Shown here one piece after another: positions 20,697-33,177 of a DNA stretch of 64,000 nucleotides. The translations under genes and the position numbers were made by a program. Below the pieces are notes generated by a model that saw only the letters and a program-made list of their open reading frames with translations, did no database searches and had not been told where the DNA came from. Origin of the DNA: Halichondria panicea (lineage: Eukaryota; Porifera; Demospongiae; Suberitida; Halichondriidae); the NCBI RefSeq assembly GCF_963675165.1, contig NC_087377.1, forward strand, positions 13,822,198 through 13,886,197, read 5' to 3'. Within the stretch, counting starts at the first letter, position 1; each line of letters begins with the position of its first letter.

Positions 20697-20931
20697 TGTG
20701 ATGTCGTGGAAATATTATTAAGAACTCTGATGCACAAAATACACACAGGCTATTTATACAAAAGCAAAACCACAGGAGAATTTTCTAGAACACTACTAAA
20801 TAAAAACATGCAACTAAAATAACCGCTAGAACTAACACAGAGGGTGACAGTTACTGTTTACAATCAATCATAAGCTCTATAAGATAGTTATTAGTCCATA
20901 TTGTGGTAACATAACATCTTAGGTTACCACA
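20697..20931 (-). repeat. LTR (5' LTR relative to the coding strand)
   Basis: 235 bp, TG...CA ends, partner of 18617-18861. The candidate primer-binding site begins two bases inside the element at about 20694 on the minus strand. Confidence 0.88.
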
Positions 20932-20936
20932 GTTTG

Positions 20937-23900
20937 TAAAATTAATGGTGGTAAATCAGTGATTACTAAACACATCCTGTACAGGTGATATATAGATTTG
21001 GTAAAGAGTGTCTAACAAAATTAATAAGCAACAATCACATTGAGCCAACATTATTATAAACCACGTTTTCTCGAGCACCTTTTCCTGTGAAGGACACTCT
21101 GGCAGGAGTGTATACTATAGTTGACGTAAACAATGGAAGTATACATCTTTTAATTGTTACATGCATATCTTGTTGCGATTGTAATAAGACACATCTATAT
21201 AATTATGCTTTGTTTTATATATAGCTTTGTTTAGACATGTATAACGCACAACAGTCTGAAGAGAGATTGCAATATGGCCTTCAAACTATTCCAGTATGGA
21301 TAGAGACAAAACACTGTTTATATAATTATAGAAGCTATTACTTGCACTTGCATTACAATGGTCATTAGGAACATCACGGAGCTGGGCGGCCTAATTAATA
21401 CTACGTCAATACACAAAGAGTTCATAACTATGCAGTGCTGATTAGAAATGTGAAAGAAAGTAGGAAACCAATATTTTCCCTTATGAATGTCATTATTATT
21501 ATGCGAGTTAATTACTCCCACTTTCACGGGCCAATGAAGTGTTTACATGCATGCAGGCACTCCTTACCTTAGTTGCACTGTTATTATTATAGAAACTTAA
21601 CACTACACTAACCCTATAACTATACGGGTAATGTATATATACGACAAACAATCCATGTCATACATGCATCTTCCTAATAAAACTATAATTATAATACTCT
21701 TTCAGGGGATGCATGTGCTCTTTGATTCTCCACCATTCGAGCAAGTATACCACCAATACCCGCACAGACATGCACCCGAACATGCAAACAGTGAATACCA
21801 GTGCCCTAATATACAAAGGGCCTATACTTATATAATTATAGAGTCTACGCTAGACTAGTATAATTATGTGCACTAGCTGACACACATAATTCACTGATCC
21901 CTATAATATCTAAATCAGTCATTGAAATGTTGATGTTCCGTTTCTCTGCAGTTATTAGGACAAGATGCATGTACTATATGGATTGTATGTCGTATATACA
22001 TTACCCGTATAGTTATAGGGTTAGGATAGTGTTAAGTTTCTAACAGTGCAACTAAGGAGTGCCTGCATGTATAAACACTCAGTTTAGCATATTCATGGTA
22101 TATTATAGTATCAGGTCTCAGAATTGTATTAGCTTACATTTTATGGCTATTTTCTGTTGATCTCTGCACAATTAATTTGTTGATAAAAAAACTATTGCAG
22201 AGAAATTGTATTTAATATTGATATTAGGGGTCAGTGTGTGTGCACATAATTCATTCTTTACAGGCACTTCCTTAGTTGCACTGTTATTATAGAAACTTAA
22301 CACTATACTAACCCTATATAAATATAAATATACGGGTAATATATATATACGACATACAATCCATAATTATTATACATGCAAGTCATGTATCTTCCTATAA
22401 TAACTATCGCAGTGAAACGGAAACAAGTACACATCAACGTTCCAATGACTGATTTAGATATTAGGAGTGCATGAGTGTGTATATAATTACTAGTATATAG
22501 ACCGGCTTTATATAGGCCTTTGTATATTAGGGCACTGCCATATATGGTATTCAATGTTTGCATGCATGTGCATGCATGCATGGGTGGACTGAATTTATTG
22601 GTAAAACTCTTTGTAATCAATTACACTCTTGCTTACACGAGAATGAGCTATATATATGGAGCTGGTATATACAGCCATGCATGTAGTATACACAGTCATA
22701 CATTAGATTGATTTTAATGGTCAAGAGTGGGAAATCACTATCACAATTAACACTTAGCCTATACACTCATACGGGAGCACTAATTCGATCTACTGATCTT
22801 GGCCATCAAACAAGAAGGGCAGCGTCTGGAAGCAGATTGACACAATGTAAGTGTTCATAATTATATTTATACAAAACCAAATACAAAGTAAAGACTGTAT
22901 AATCTCAACTTCCCAGATTCGTGGTGGTATATAATTATATATAACGACGCATGCACAGAGTGAGTGCATTGCAGGCCGTTTTATATAATTTATACTTCTT
23001 TGCGGCCATGCAGCTCCTGAGCTTAAACCTATAGGTATATACTTCACTACAATCACAGTGTTTTTCAATAATCATGCAGTACTGATTGCATGTGACACTA
23101 TAGCCTATAATTATACTCTATATGAATGTCATTACATATACAAGTTACTCCCCCCAGTCTCAAGGGCCAATAAATATATTTAAAGTGTTTACTGCAGCTG
23201 CATATACGCCCTTTTGTTGCACTGTTAATTCACTGAATAATTATACACACACAATAATTATCTTCCCATTTCCCATGCAGAGAAATTAACAAGACACATG
23301 AACATTTCAATGTACTATAGAGATGCATGTGTGCACAAATAATTATTAGCCTCAACTCCAGGCCTTTAGTCATGTCACTATATATACTAGCTATATACTA
23401 TTACTTTGTCTAGCTATACGTACTATACTATATACTATAGCTATAAAATTGTTAGGGCCGACATTCACAGATCAATACTCTTGCGCTCAAACCTATACTT
23501 CACCAATTACATAATTATATTATGTTTTTTTCAACGAAGTGCTGAAGTGTTGGTTAGAAATGTGCTGGAAAGTTCATAGCAAATAATATGAAACAGGAAA
23601 CCATACAAATGGAAATGCAGATTCTTAGACTAGCTAATTGTTCGCATTCAACAGTATATATAATAATCAACACTCAGAGCTGCATGCTCACACTGAGAGA
23701 AGATTATGCTTCAATCTCTTCACAAAAATCATAATTATAGAGACAATAGTCGGGTTGATCCTCTTCGCTTCCACTATTTCAATTCTGTGCATAGTGATGA
23801 ATGTGCAAATTTACGCGCAAACCTCATCTATTGAGAGTTGCTCATGTATGTGCCAATGGACATTCACAAGATGTCACGTTACTGTGCACAGTTTTTGTGT

Positions 23901-24400
23901 GGTATATAGTTCGACACTTTATATCTACTCTTGATTATTCATTTCAAAATGATACAAGTGATCATAATTATTATTATTATGGTTGAGAGCATGCAGCATT
24001 GGACCACCCAACAAGTTTCTCGGGTTTTCACTGGAGCAAAACATAGATGGCTTCAGAGCCACTATAAAATTAATATACGTATATATAGACTTCAATGTAA
24101 AGCAACGTGAACCGAATGTAAACGACGTCTTGAGATATCATTAATATTATTATGGTTATCACTTGATTGTTAGCCTTGCAAGCCACGCCCCTTCATATTG
24201 CGAGACCATAGTATGAATGTATATATAAGATTCATAGACTGCTCTCTAGAGAGTTTCAAAAATGTCACGCCATCGATCTACACGTATATGTATAGCCACT
24301 GCATGGATCCAGACAAAATTGTTGCCCCTTTTTATAAAAAGCACATTTGCAAGGCTATTTTGTATAGTGCATGCAGTATAGAAAGACACTATATTTCACA
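20937..24400. other. Non-coding flank of short receptor S2
   Basis: No coding region found. It holds an inverted-repeat element (21541-22080) and many TATA/ATTA-rich tracts. Nearly all of it recurs in duplication copy 2 (46037-50960), where a further element is inserted at 47359-49048. Confidence 0.55.
21541..22080. mobile_element. TIR element with about 115-bp ends
   Basis: The left arm (GTTTACATGCATGCAGGCAC...AACCCTATAACTATACGGG...CAATCCAT) recurs in reverse at about 21960-22080. A third, partial left arm lies at about 22255-22385. Its duplicate is at about 46640-47195. Non-coding. Confidence 0.6.
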
Positions 24401-24422
24401 GATCTTCTATAAACTAAAAAGC

Positions 24423-25860
24423 ATGACTCCAATATTAATTCCAGTGGTACTGGTAAGTATAATTATATATAGTCCTTATAGTTGTAATTATAATTATACT
24501 TGCTTCCAACTCTCTGCATGCATGGTATACAGGGTGCAGTTATACTTCTAGGAGTGGATGTGTCTGGCCAGACGACCATTGTATCTTCTCTGCAATCAAC
24601 AAACAGAACGTATGTATGTCCAGGAGAGATTGTTACCTATGTCTGCAGTGGAACTGGAAATCAAATTAGGCTATCAGCACCACCACATGTTACTAATTCG
24701 ACCTCTCCTTTTTTGTATGCGCGTGGAGACAGTCTTGGAACAGGAAATATAGGAAATGGTCCTATTGTATCAAATCTTATTTCGACTACTTTACCTATGA
24801 TGGTAGCAGACTTGATAGTGCAAAATTCTTCATTGCCGGAGTTTACTGTTCTTTGCACTGTTCGTCCATCTTCGAATTCTATAGATTCTGATGCTGAAGC
24901 CCAGCACAAACCTTCAGGTAATACTGCATGTCAGATGCATGCAGTCAGTAAACAAAGCCTTTGGAGTGTAATCTGCTCCTGGTAAAATTACTCACCATCC
25001 ACTCAGTCACGGGATATATACGTATGACATTATAGGCCTATACATTGATAATTATAAGTGTTGGAATACATATACTATTAATGGTTACACAAATCTGATT
25101 TATTTTTATATAGGTCCTCCTTTAGAAGTGATTTCTCCTATGATTGAATATTTTTCCCCACCAAACGAAGTTAACATGGCTGGTGTGCGAGTTACCTGGA
25201 CACATAATAATGGAAGTTATGACCCTAGTCACTTCACGATACAGGTGTTTGAGCCTAACACTAGCACTGCAATTAAATCTATCGCTATTTCTGCAGAAAG
25301 CAATAGTTTTGAAGCAATACTTGCTGTACCCTTTAGTGCTCCCATGGATGTCCGCGCACGTGTAACAGTGACGTCCAAGTGTAGCCAGACAACCGATGGA
25401 GTTTGGACCAACACAATTCCGATAAATAAAAGTTAGTGGCTAGAGTAATAACTAACTTTTCTGTCGAATATTATCATGCATTCAGGCACTAATTCCTAGG
25501 AAGTGTTCAGGCAAACTCTCGCAACAAAAGCCCAAAAATGTTTTCTTATAGGTGTAAAAGTTGCTGTATAATTTCCCCAGAAATCAAAAGATATTATATA
25601 TATATCTTGTACAATTCCATGCAGTCACATGGCAATGATGGCATGCACTCTTCGTATATTCATCAATTTCTTAAAATTAATGATCTCCTAAAAGTTGCCA
25701 GGGAACATTATTTTGTATATTTTTTCTGAAGCGTATAATTATATTAATTATATCTGTTTCTAATTTTCATGCCATCAATTCTATTCATACAGGTATAAAA
25801 ACAGCATACGTGTTCTGGGTACTCCTTTCAGCTGCAACAATTGTCCTAACAATAATCTAG
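24423..25860 (+). CDS. Short receptor S2: Ig-FN3 protein with hydrophobic C-terminus
   Basis: Four exons: 24423-24452, 24533-24917, 25114-25431, 25793-25860, totalling 801 nt (266 aa). The first intron is phase 0 and the rest phase 1. The signal peptide spans the first junction (MTPILIPVVL then GAVILLGVDVSG). The Ig-like domain has CPGEIVTYVC, IRLSAPP and a closing CTV. FN3 starts GPPLEVISP and includes VRVTWTHNN. The last exon (22 codons including stop) gives SIKTAYVFWVLLSAATIVLTII and stops within the hydrophobic stretch. This fits a GPI-anchor signal or a tailless membrane helix. An unspliced last intron would stop at once (TAG) and give a secreted form. It is the duplicate of S3. Confidence 0.87.
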
Positions 25861-25962
25861 GTGTATATATGCATCCTGTGAATCAAAATTTGCAGGTATA
25901 TGCTATCAAGACTTATACTTTTAGTGTAGAAAAATTATTGTACTAAAATTATTATAGCTGTA

Positions 25963-25968
25963 AATAAA
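25963..25968 (+). terminator. Polyadenylation signal of S2
   Basis: AATAAA lies about 103 bp after the S2 stop codon. The equivalent hexamer is at the same relative place after S3 (52471-52476). Confidence 0.55.
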
Positions 25969-27052
25969 TTCACCTGCATGTTAGTGAGTTGAGTTGCTGA
26001 TGTTTTTATGCAGGAACTAAATTTCTGTGATTCCAAGTTCTAGCTGTAGTTGTTAGGCTAGATTATGATATTAAATTTTGTTTTTGTACTCATGACCCTT
26101 TACCAACTTCTATACGTGAATTATAATGCGCATGGACACAAACAACGTGATACATGGGTGGTTTTCGGCTGATCAAGCATGTACCAAGAACATTTATTGT
26201 TCACGCTCATTAATGTACCTTACTTTAAATTAACATTAAATTTATTAGCACCTTACGTTATGTAATATTTACTATTATTACCTTAACCATGATTTGATGG
26301 TTGATGTTGATATCATACTCTTTTCTAACAATTCTCATTGTTAATGCTCCACTTCTCCCTTTGTTGTTGTGCGAGCCTCTGGGGCCCCGCTCCACGTATT
26401 TAAGGTTTTGTTTACCTTTATTGCCTCAATTTCGCTTTACCCTCATGCACTTTACCTGTATTGTCAGTTGATGTTTTGCTTCTCAATCTAAGAATTTGGT
26501 TATAAGCAAGAGCTCAACAATTATAATTATACCCACAAATTTAATATTGCATGCATGCATGCTACAGAAAAAGGCTGCTATTCCGTGAAAATTAAATCCA
26601 CGAAAACCTTTCTAATGGTTAATCCGCAAAAGTTTATAACCTCGAAATATACCATCTATACGGTACAGTGCATCCAATCTAGACACTAGAGAGAGCAGAA
26701 TACCACAAATGTGTGACAATGTCCAGATTATGTTGTATATATTGTGCATGTAAAGGTAAGAAAATCAATCCATAATGTGCATGTATAGGCCTTCAAAAGT
26801 TTTACTGGAGTTGAGAATATAAAGTCGGGTGCAACAAGGAGGGATAGTAAGTTTTCATATGATGTGTTTTCGATTTCATTTGGGTAGATTTCACAGGCAT
26901 GAGATGTTAGAGGAGATTTAAAGAGCACTTGAAACATGAGTTTGGACGACAGAGCTCCTTGAAAATGTACTGTAGCAAGTGATGAGAAAAACCTAGCTCT
27001 GGCTGATTATATATTTAGAGAAATTTTTTCAATTTCCCGATGAGGGTAATAG
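25969..27052. other. No gene seen
   Basis: AT-rich. It contains a partial MITE of the TACCGTATAG family (about 26580-26665, ending CTCGAAATATACC...CTATACGGTA). The rest matches duplication copy 2. Confidence 0.45.
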
Positions 27053-27797
27053 CAAAGGAAGGGGATTGGAAATGAAAATTTTTGCATGAAACACTCCGCG
27101 TTATAGGGCGTGGCTAAAACTACAAAAGGTTATAGTGAGCATGCTCATTACCTGTCTTGGCTGCCATACAATGTGCTGTACATAGAAATGGTGAAATTGA
27201 TCACTTTTGATGTTGAATATTCTAAAAAGTAAAGCTCTAAAAGGTCGACTAAGCAACGCAACCACTATCACTAAACAAATAAATGCTATAAAAGAAGGAA
27301 TAGCCCTTATTATGAAGTCGTGAGAGGTCAAGGCCCGTGGTGTGTCTAAACGTATACTAAAGCAGTTTGAAGGACTATACTGCATGCAAGCGTTTATGAA
27401 CAGTAAAGCTTATCCATGGCATGAAACCATTCTATATAGCACTTAGATACATAATAACCAAGTCAAGCAATGTCTTTTGCTGTTTAGGCTTCGCAGCAGG
27501 GAAAGAAAAAAGTTGACATGGAGTAATTCAAGCTATACTCAACAAAAACTAAAAACAGAGTAAAGACAGCGGATTTAGACAAGTTAAAGCTTGTCAGTGG
27601 TGTAAACTTACTTCTCTAGAGTAACCTCCCAGCCTCTGAGTGATCGCTAGTGGATAGGAGAGCTAGAAACAGTTGAAATACAACCAGAGTACGGTCAAAA
27701 CAAAAATAATCGCGAGCGCGAAATCATAACGCGGAGTGTTTCAACTATTTACACAGGGAGGCCTGGTCGTTTCCAATCCCCTTCCTTTTCAATCTAT
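27053..27797. mobile_element. hAT-like element with 7-8-bp TSD
   Basis: The ends are inverted AAAGGAAGGGGATTGGAAA and TTTCCAATCCCCTTCCTTTT. GGTAATAG flanks both sides (27045-27052, 27798-27805), and the empty site GAGGGTAATAGTGGGC is preserved in copy 2 at about 54911-54925. A reversed relative is at 42358-43136. The interior includes palindromic AACACTCCGCGTTATAGGGCGTGGC near one end. No transposase frame is intact. Confidence 0.7.
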
Positions 27798-30779
27798 GGT
27801 AATAGTGGGCAACATTAGGCCAGTGGAGAGCGATTCTAACAAATGCTTTTGAGTAAAACTTTGGTACACCATAAAATACGACAGCCAACAGCCCAATATC
27901 GTGTTGAATACGTTTCCTGTTGGGAAAATGGAGATATCTTAACTCTTTCTGTTTTTGGTGAGTTCAACCCTAAACAGGAGTCTTTAGCGAACTGATTTGA
28001 CTGCATGCATTCTGTTGTGAAACAACTTTCGCAGAAAGTGCAGTGTGCGAGATCATCCCACCCATAATTATAATCAATGGCCTTATCTGCATGGAGTCGT
28101 TTGAGAAGCAGATCCATTACAGTCAGATATTATAGTGTTGATGATAGAACAGAGCCCTACTTAAATTGACACCCCAGAGATGTCGAACGACCGTTCACTC
28201 TGACAGATGTAGAGTATATATACTAGTGTTTCAACAAGCCCCAGAATTTTCTATTTATGTGCATGCGAATCTGTTTGAGCAGAATGGGCAACTCATCAAT
28301 GGAGTTAACTCAATGTTTTTGACGGGGGAAACTTTTCTACACAGGAAAAGCTTCCCGCGTCAAGAACAGCAAAGCTTCTTGTGTGGCGTATCAGCTCAGG
28401 AAATGCCTTTCTCATTAACTGTTTGAGGAACACCTGTTTCTTCAAGAACAGGATATATAATTATATAGGCGTTGGAAGGGATAACGAAGGTATAGAGTGA
28501 TACCTCTGTAACTCTCGGGCAAGAGAAAGGATCTTTATACTCTGGGAACTGTGATAATTATAGCCCTTCATTTAAGGAAGTTAGAAGTTCCTCTATATAT
28601 ATATATATATATAGGGAGACAGTTAAAGATCCCCTATTCCATATAGCTTGAAGATTTCATCACCGTTACAAAATAATATGCCCTGGATCCAGTGAATCGA
28701 TGCTCCTGATTTTCCATGCAATTCTGAGAGTTGTATAGCCAATATCCTCCACCAGGATTTCCGTGTCTAAGATGACATCATGTCATCACAGTTTAGTAAC
28801 TTTAATGTGTGATATGTCAGATGCAGGATGAGATTGCCAAAATTGCGAAGTTGCATGACACTGAAGTAATTTCAAATTTTTGAGAAAACTATAATTTTAT
28901 GTGCATGCACATGTCATTATCAATTTAAGACCTTTGCCAGTGGCACATGCTTTGGAGGTTGATGGTTTGAACTATGGGTTTGAACTGAAAGTGTTTTCTT
29001 TGAAAAGCAGATCACGAGACTGCTCTTTCCAATCTTGCTTACTTGGAAGTATAACAAATGGACGAACAGCTTTCTCTGCTTCACATTCTTCCTCCATCCT
29101 CACATTCAGCTGACGATGCATGGGTTTCCATTGCTCCCAGGTTGTTTGACTATACGTTTACTTAATTTGCGATCCTTGTAGACCTTGATAATCGAGGATA
29201 GAGGGGAGGTGCATGCATGCATGGAGGCAGAGTTTGTTAGAATGATACAGTGATGATCTCATTGTTTAGTTCACTATAGTATAGATTAAAAGATGGGTGG
29301 GTGAGAGTAGAGGAAGGACAGCATCGCACCGACACTTTCTGAGAGTACAGGGGTAATATTGGTTGTCCTATTATAGCTACTGCCTGTTTTGCCTTTATTG
29401 TTGTTCCAGTTAACTTTTGGGCTCGCAGTATACTGAGTCATGGTGTCAGACAGGTAATCTACTTCTGAATCAATTGAAGTACCATCGAGATTGAAGATTG
29501 TCGGAGAAATTCAGTTCATGCATGGTGGTCGTGGACTGTTTGTGAGGGGGAAGATTCTTTTGAAGCGATTTTTTCCAGATCACACTAACACCATCACAAC
29601 CACGGGTTTGATTCCTCAATTTATTCTGTTATCAGAAATACCTCACCCCTGATAGTTTAAATAGAAAGGCCAGAGCCAGCTTTCAGCATTAGGAGAATTG
29701 CACGGGCGGTCTATTTTGTGTTGAGGCCGGCGATGTTTGCTTTCGTGGTACATATTTTCTCTTTCAGAGATGTGAGATGAGAGTGGGAAAAGTCTAAACT
29801 CAAAGGTATAAGTTGACTAAGCTGAGGCTTAGTTTGTGGATTTTAGACAATAATTAGTTTCAATCATTAATTGACAACACAATAAATTATTCGTAATTTT
29901 ATTCAATTTTCTGTTCCTGGTACAGAGGCGATTTCCACTACATAATTATTATACTCTTTCTGTGTCCAAGTTATATAGTTCTGCATATAGCTCTGTCTGT
30001 TTTTGCTAATCATCACGTGCTAAATCGTTCGAAAATTCATGTTACTGTAAGGGACCGGAGATTTGGAGTATTGGAGACATAGATGAGAGACGGTTGATAT
30101 TCAGTTTTCACAGTCAATTGGATGGTACTTAAAACGCAATACTTTATAAACTACTAAACCCTGTTTCTAGAGCGTTCTACTAACAAACTACATCATCTAG
30201 AATGTTCTTGCAATTTATAACTAGAAGTGATGTTTATACAGTACTGTTGTGGTTTCCTAATATCAAGTAATGCCCTGTGAGGCCAGTGCCCTCATGCACA
30301 GTTGCTTGAAATTTCATAAGAACATTATTACAAGAAATTCCATACTCTATTATAGGGAACATCATCACAAAAAATACATGTGAATGATTTGTAAGAAGCC
30401 CAAGTTTTTTTTCAGCGTTTTTGTGGTGTTTCCCCCAATTCTACCAATTTCTCACATTGCAAATACTTTGTGGCCTGATTACTAATGCACCATGCACTCT
30501 TCCTATCTGCTGTACAACAATTATTAGACCACAGTTCAATTAGTTTTTTCATGGCTTCCAAGTAATTATCAAGAGTTCATTAGAACTCTTGATAATAGAT
30601 CTATAGATATACCACAAAACACGTGCTGGTTTTTACTAATGACCACATGTTTCTAATGCTGCATGTTCTATTGCTTACATTCTCAAAATAACTGCAGCGA
30701 ATAATAATTAACTAATAACAATGCACAATTATAGCTATACCTTAATTGTTATTGTCATGCACATGATCAAACTGACTGT
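27798..30779. other. No intact gene; weak exon-like relics on the minus strand
   Basis: Two stretches look once-coding on the minus strand: about 28660-28760 (EILVEDIG...WKIRSIDSLDPG) and about 28985-29120 (WEQWKPMHRQL...RMEEECEAEKAVRPFVILP, then SKQDWKEQSRDLLFKEN). Matching stretches in copy 2 (about 61605-61680 and 61870-62010) keep part of the same peptide but have a stop or a shift. I do not recognise the protein. A (TA)n run is near 28592-28612. Confidence 0.4.
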
Positions 30780-32453
30780 TCACAGTCCCACTGGTCCATA
30801 TGCTTGGTTAATGTTGAGTTCAATCTCCTCTGTGGGTAACACCCGCACCTCCTCATAAATAGGACCAGCTGGTACAGTGGGTCCAACATTAGTTTGCGTC
30901 TTAGCTAAGAGATACACAATTTTCTTCCGCATGAACAAATACATTATCAGGAGTCCAAGACCAAATCCAATGATCGTGAACAGAGCTGTCGTGACAACCA
31001 CACTAACGGAAACAGCAGTACCAAGGTCAGTACGAGTGAATAAGGTGAGAGGTTGAGCTGTATAAGTGGATCCAGATTAATGTAGATACATGAATACAAG
31101 TGATGAATATAAACTTGCCTCTGCAGATAATCTCTCCCGGATTCTTGTCCCATTCTCCTGTAGCTAGACAGGTGGCAGTCAGTATCCCTTCAGGGAACAG
31201 TCCATTGTCACACTGGAATGTAACTTGTGTAGCGGGAACAGCTGGTACAGAATGATCACTAATGGTACCGTTCTGTGGTGGGCCTAGTTGAACAGTGCAC
31301 CTCATTGGAGGACCTGCATGGAATTATAAGCGAAGAGAGAGCTAGCTAGATTAGCTTCTTAGAAGATTCTTATAACTCACGAGTTGAAGGAGGAGGCTGG
31401 ATTATTGGTAAACACACAATAGCTTCAGGGTCAGGACTCCACATCAGTGTTTGACCATTACATGTCACCATAGTATTAGGAGACCCAAACCCAGCATCAC
31501 ATTGGACAATTACTTCAGATCCTGGCAATCTGCTAGTGACTGTTTCAAAGGCTCCATTCATGGGGTCAGTAGTTAACACAGGACAGATTTCTGAGAGGAA
31601 AATGGTGCGTACTAATTGATAGGGAAAAGATTACATTATAATAGTACCAATCCTGAAGTTGTACTCAACAGTTGTACTGTTCCCAGCACAATTGATAGCC
31701 ATAAAACTGACGGTGTAGTCCACATTGTATTGAGCAGTCACAGTGACAGAGGTGGATGTGAGGACAGTAGCAGAGAGCTGGGCCGGAGGTGAGACGGTCA
31801 CTGTGTAGGTGAGGTCATCTCTACCACCAGTATCAGTAGGAGGTTTCCACTGTACTGGAACACTAACTTCATTGGCTGAGCTGCTCAGAGTGGAGTGTCT
31901 TATGGTGGAAGGTGGTGCTGGAAAATCTATAATGGGATGATGACCCATTGTGCAAAGACCTTCAGACTAAAGTGCTCAGACGCTCTCCAGATAAAGTGCA
32001 GTCGATTCATTATTTATAACTGTGTATATGCATGCAACTCACCAACCAAATTAATTGTTGAAGATCCTATAGTATATAAAGTAGGCACAAACCCCACACA
32101 GGACACAGTGATCCCATTCTTTGCTGTTCTTGACAGATTAGATGTTAATATAGTGTCATTGGCTGCAATCAGTGTCACAGTATAACCTGATACACCGATG
32201 GGCACATTGAGATCAGAAGTGGAGAGGATAGTGATGCTAGTAACATCTGACGGCTCCCATCTCAAGGCATCTCCAGCAGCAGTGCAAGTGAAAGTGACTG
32301 TATCCATTGGACATGGTCTCTCCACACTCACTGAATATTGTGCTTTACAAAGCATTCAATGCGGACATTCTAATGATATATAGAGTCGTTCTTACCAGTG
32401 GCACTGCTGGCAGTGCTAAAGCCAGCCAGGAGGAGAACTCTAACCAAGTTCAT
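30780..32453 (-). CDS. Receptor 2: Ig-FN3-CCP2 single-pass membrane protein
   Basis: Six exons: 32453-32396, 32342-32043, 31917-31648, 31590-31381, 31313-31119, 31057-30780, totalling 1,311 nt (436 aa), all introns phase 1. Signal peptide MNLVRVLLLAGFSTASSA. Ig-like domain 20-119 (CPMDTVTFTC, LRW, VSC). FN3 120-209. CCP modules 210-279 and 280-344. A membrane helix follows (VVVTTALFTIIGFGLGLLIM, then FMRKK). The tail has YEEV and NQAYGPVGL, 15 residues apart. The intron after the second CCP starts with GC (AGAG|GCAAGT), as in receptors 4 and 5. Likely a cell-surface receptor; ligand unknown. The next copy along the duplication is the partial gene at the right edge. Confidence 0.88.
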
Positions 32454-33177
32454 CTGGGACTATAGATATGTATACAGTGATTCTATGCAGTTAATAATGC
32501 ACCTTTGCAAGTTATTAACTCTCATGCACTGTCAACATCCTGTGAAATTGAGTGGGCTATAGTGATGTTTTGCCTCGATTCCAGGCTGCCCTCGAAAATA
32601 ATTATAAACCCTGCCAAATATCAGTCTGCTTGATTTGGAGCTGATTGCATGCCAATGCATGGGAAGGAGTATAGGAAAAATAATCGGAATTTCCACTTTG
32701 TCACTTGCTGTTATGGTGGATCAGTATGTTTCATTCCTTATAATTAGTGGGAATGCGTGAGACAAGAAACCCAATACACACCCTATAGATTCTTATCAAG
32801 GCAGAGTTCATAAAGAGGAGTACACCAACTCCCACGCACATTCCATTGTAGTTGTGCACTGTTAGGTATCATTGTTGCATTTTGAGTGGGCAGATCAAAG
32901 GAAACACTGTGCCAATATCTGCCATATGACAGGTCAAGCCTTGAACTGTGCCACTATCTAGATACTGGCATAGTATGGCTGAAGTTACCTAAAGCCCACC
33001 ACGTCCCTTTTATAGTATATCACTGTTAAACAGATTCAGTGGTAGGCAGAAAACGTTTTTCATGCGTCTGGTGCATCTCACAGCCACTACAAGTAGTTGA
33101 AACTAGTTGTCCTATAAAAGGAGTATGTGTACATGGAAAGGAATGCACAAGGAATGCACAAGGAATGCAACAAATCA
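32454..33177. other. No gene seen
   Basis: Upstream flank of receptor 2. A TAGCCTCGAT-family end fragment (GCCTCGATTCCAGGC) lies at about 32572-32587. Nothing else recognised. Confidence 0.45.

Larger units (their letters stand above)
18617..20931 (-). mobile_element. Ty3/mdg4-type LTR retrotransposon, internally deleted
   Basis: Two similar LTRs (18617-18861 and 20697-20931) begin TGTGGTAAC and end CATCACA when read on the minus strand. The element is flanked by GTTTG at 18612-18616 and 20932-20936, a perfect 5-bp duplication. The unoccupied site AAGGTTTGTAAAT survives in duplication copy 2 near 46031-46042. A purine run (AGGAAGAAA, 18862-18870) precedes the downstream LTR, and a TGG-starting candidate primer-binding site (TGGTGACGAGG) follows the upstream one. 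At 2.3 kb it is less than half the usual length. Gag, protease and parts of pol remain. Confidence 0.9.
17275..31313. repeat. Segmental duplication, copy 1
   Basis: From AGGATTCCCGAT near 17282 onward the sequence matches copy 2 (45655 to the right edge) in the same order and orientation. Matching pairs are 17275-17530 with 45655-45895; 18445-18611 with 45908-46036; 20932-22470 with 46033-47358; 22520-26480 with 49075-52600; 26995-28420 with 54880-55560; and 28420-31313 with 61150 to the edge. It carries short receptor S2 and long receptor 2. The large differences are insertions or deletions. Boundaries are by eye and only approximate. Confidence 0.8.

Noticed and set aside
24198-24551. Longer N-terminus for S2 starting upstream at 24198
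   Set aside because: It would read through the intron donor at 24453 and give no signal peptide. The spliced start at 24423 is matched by S3 and S1.
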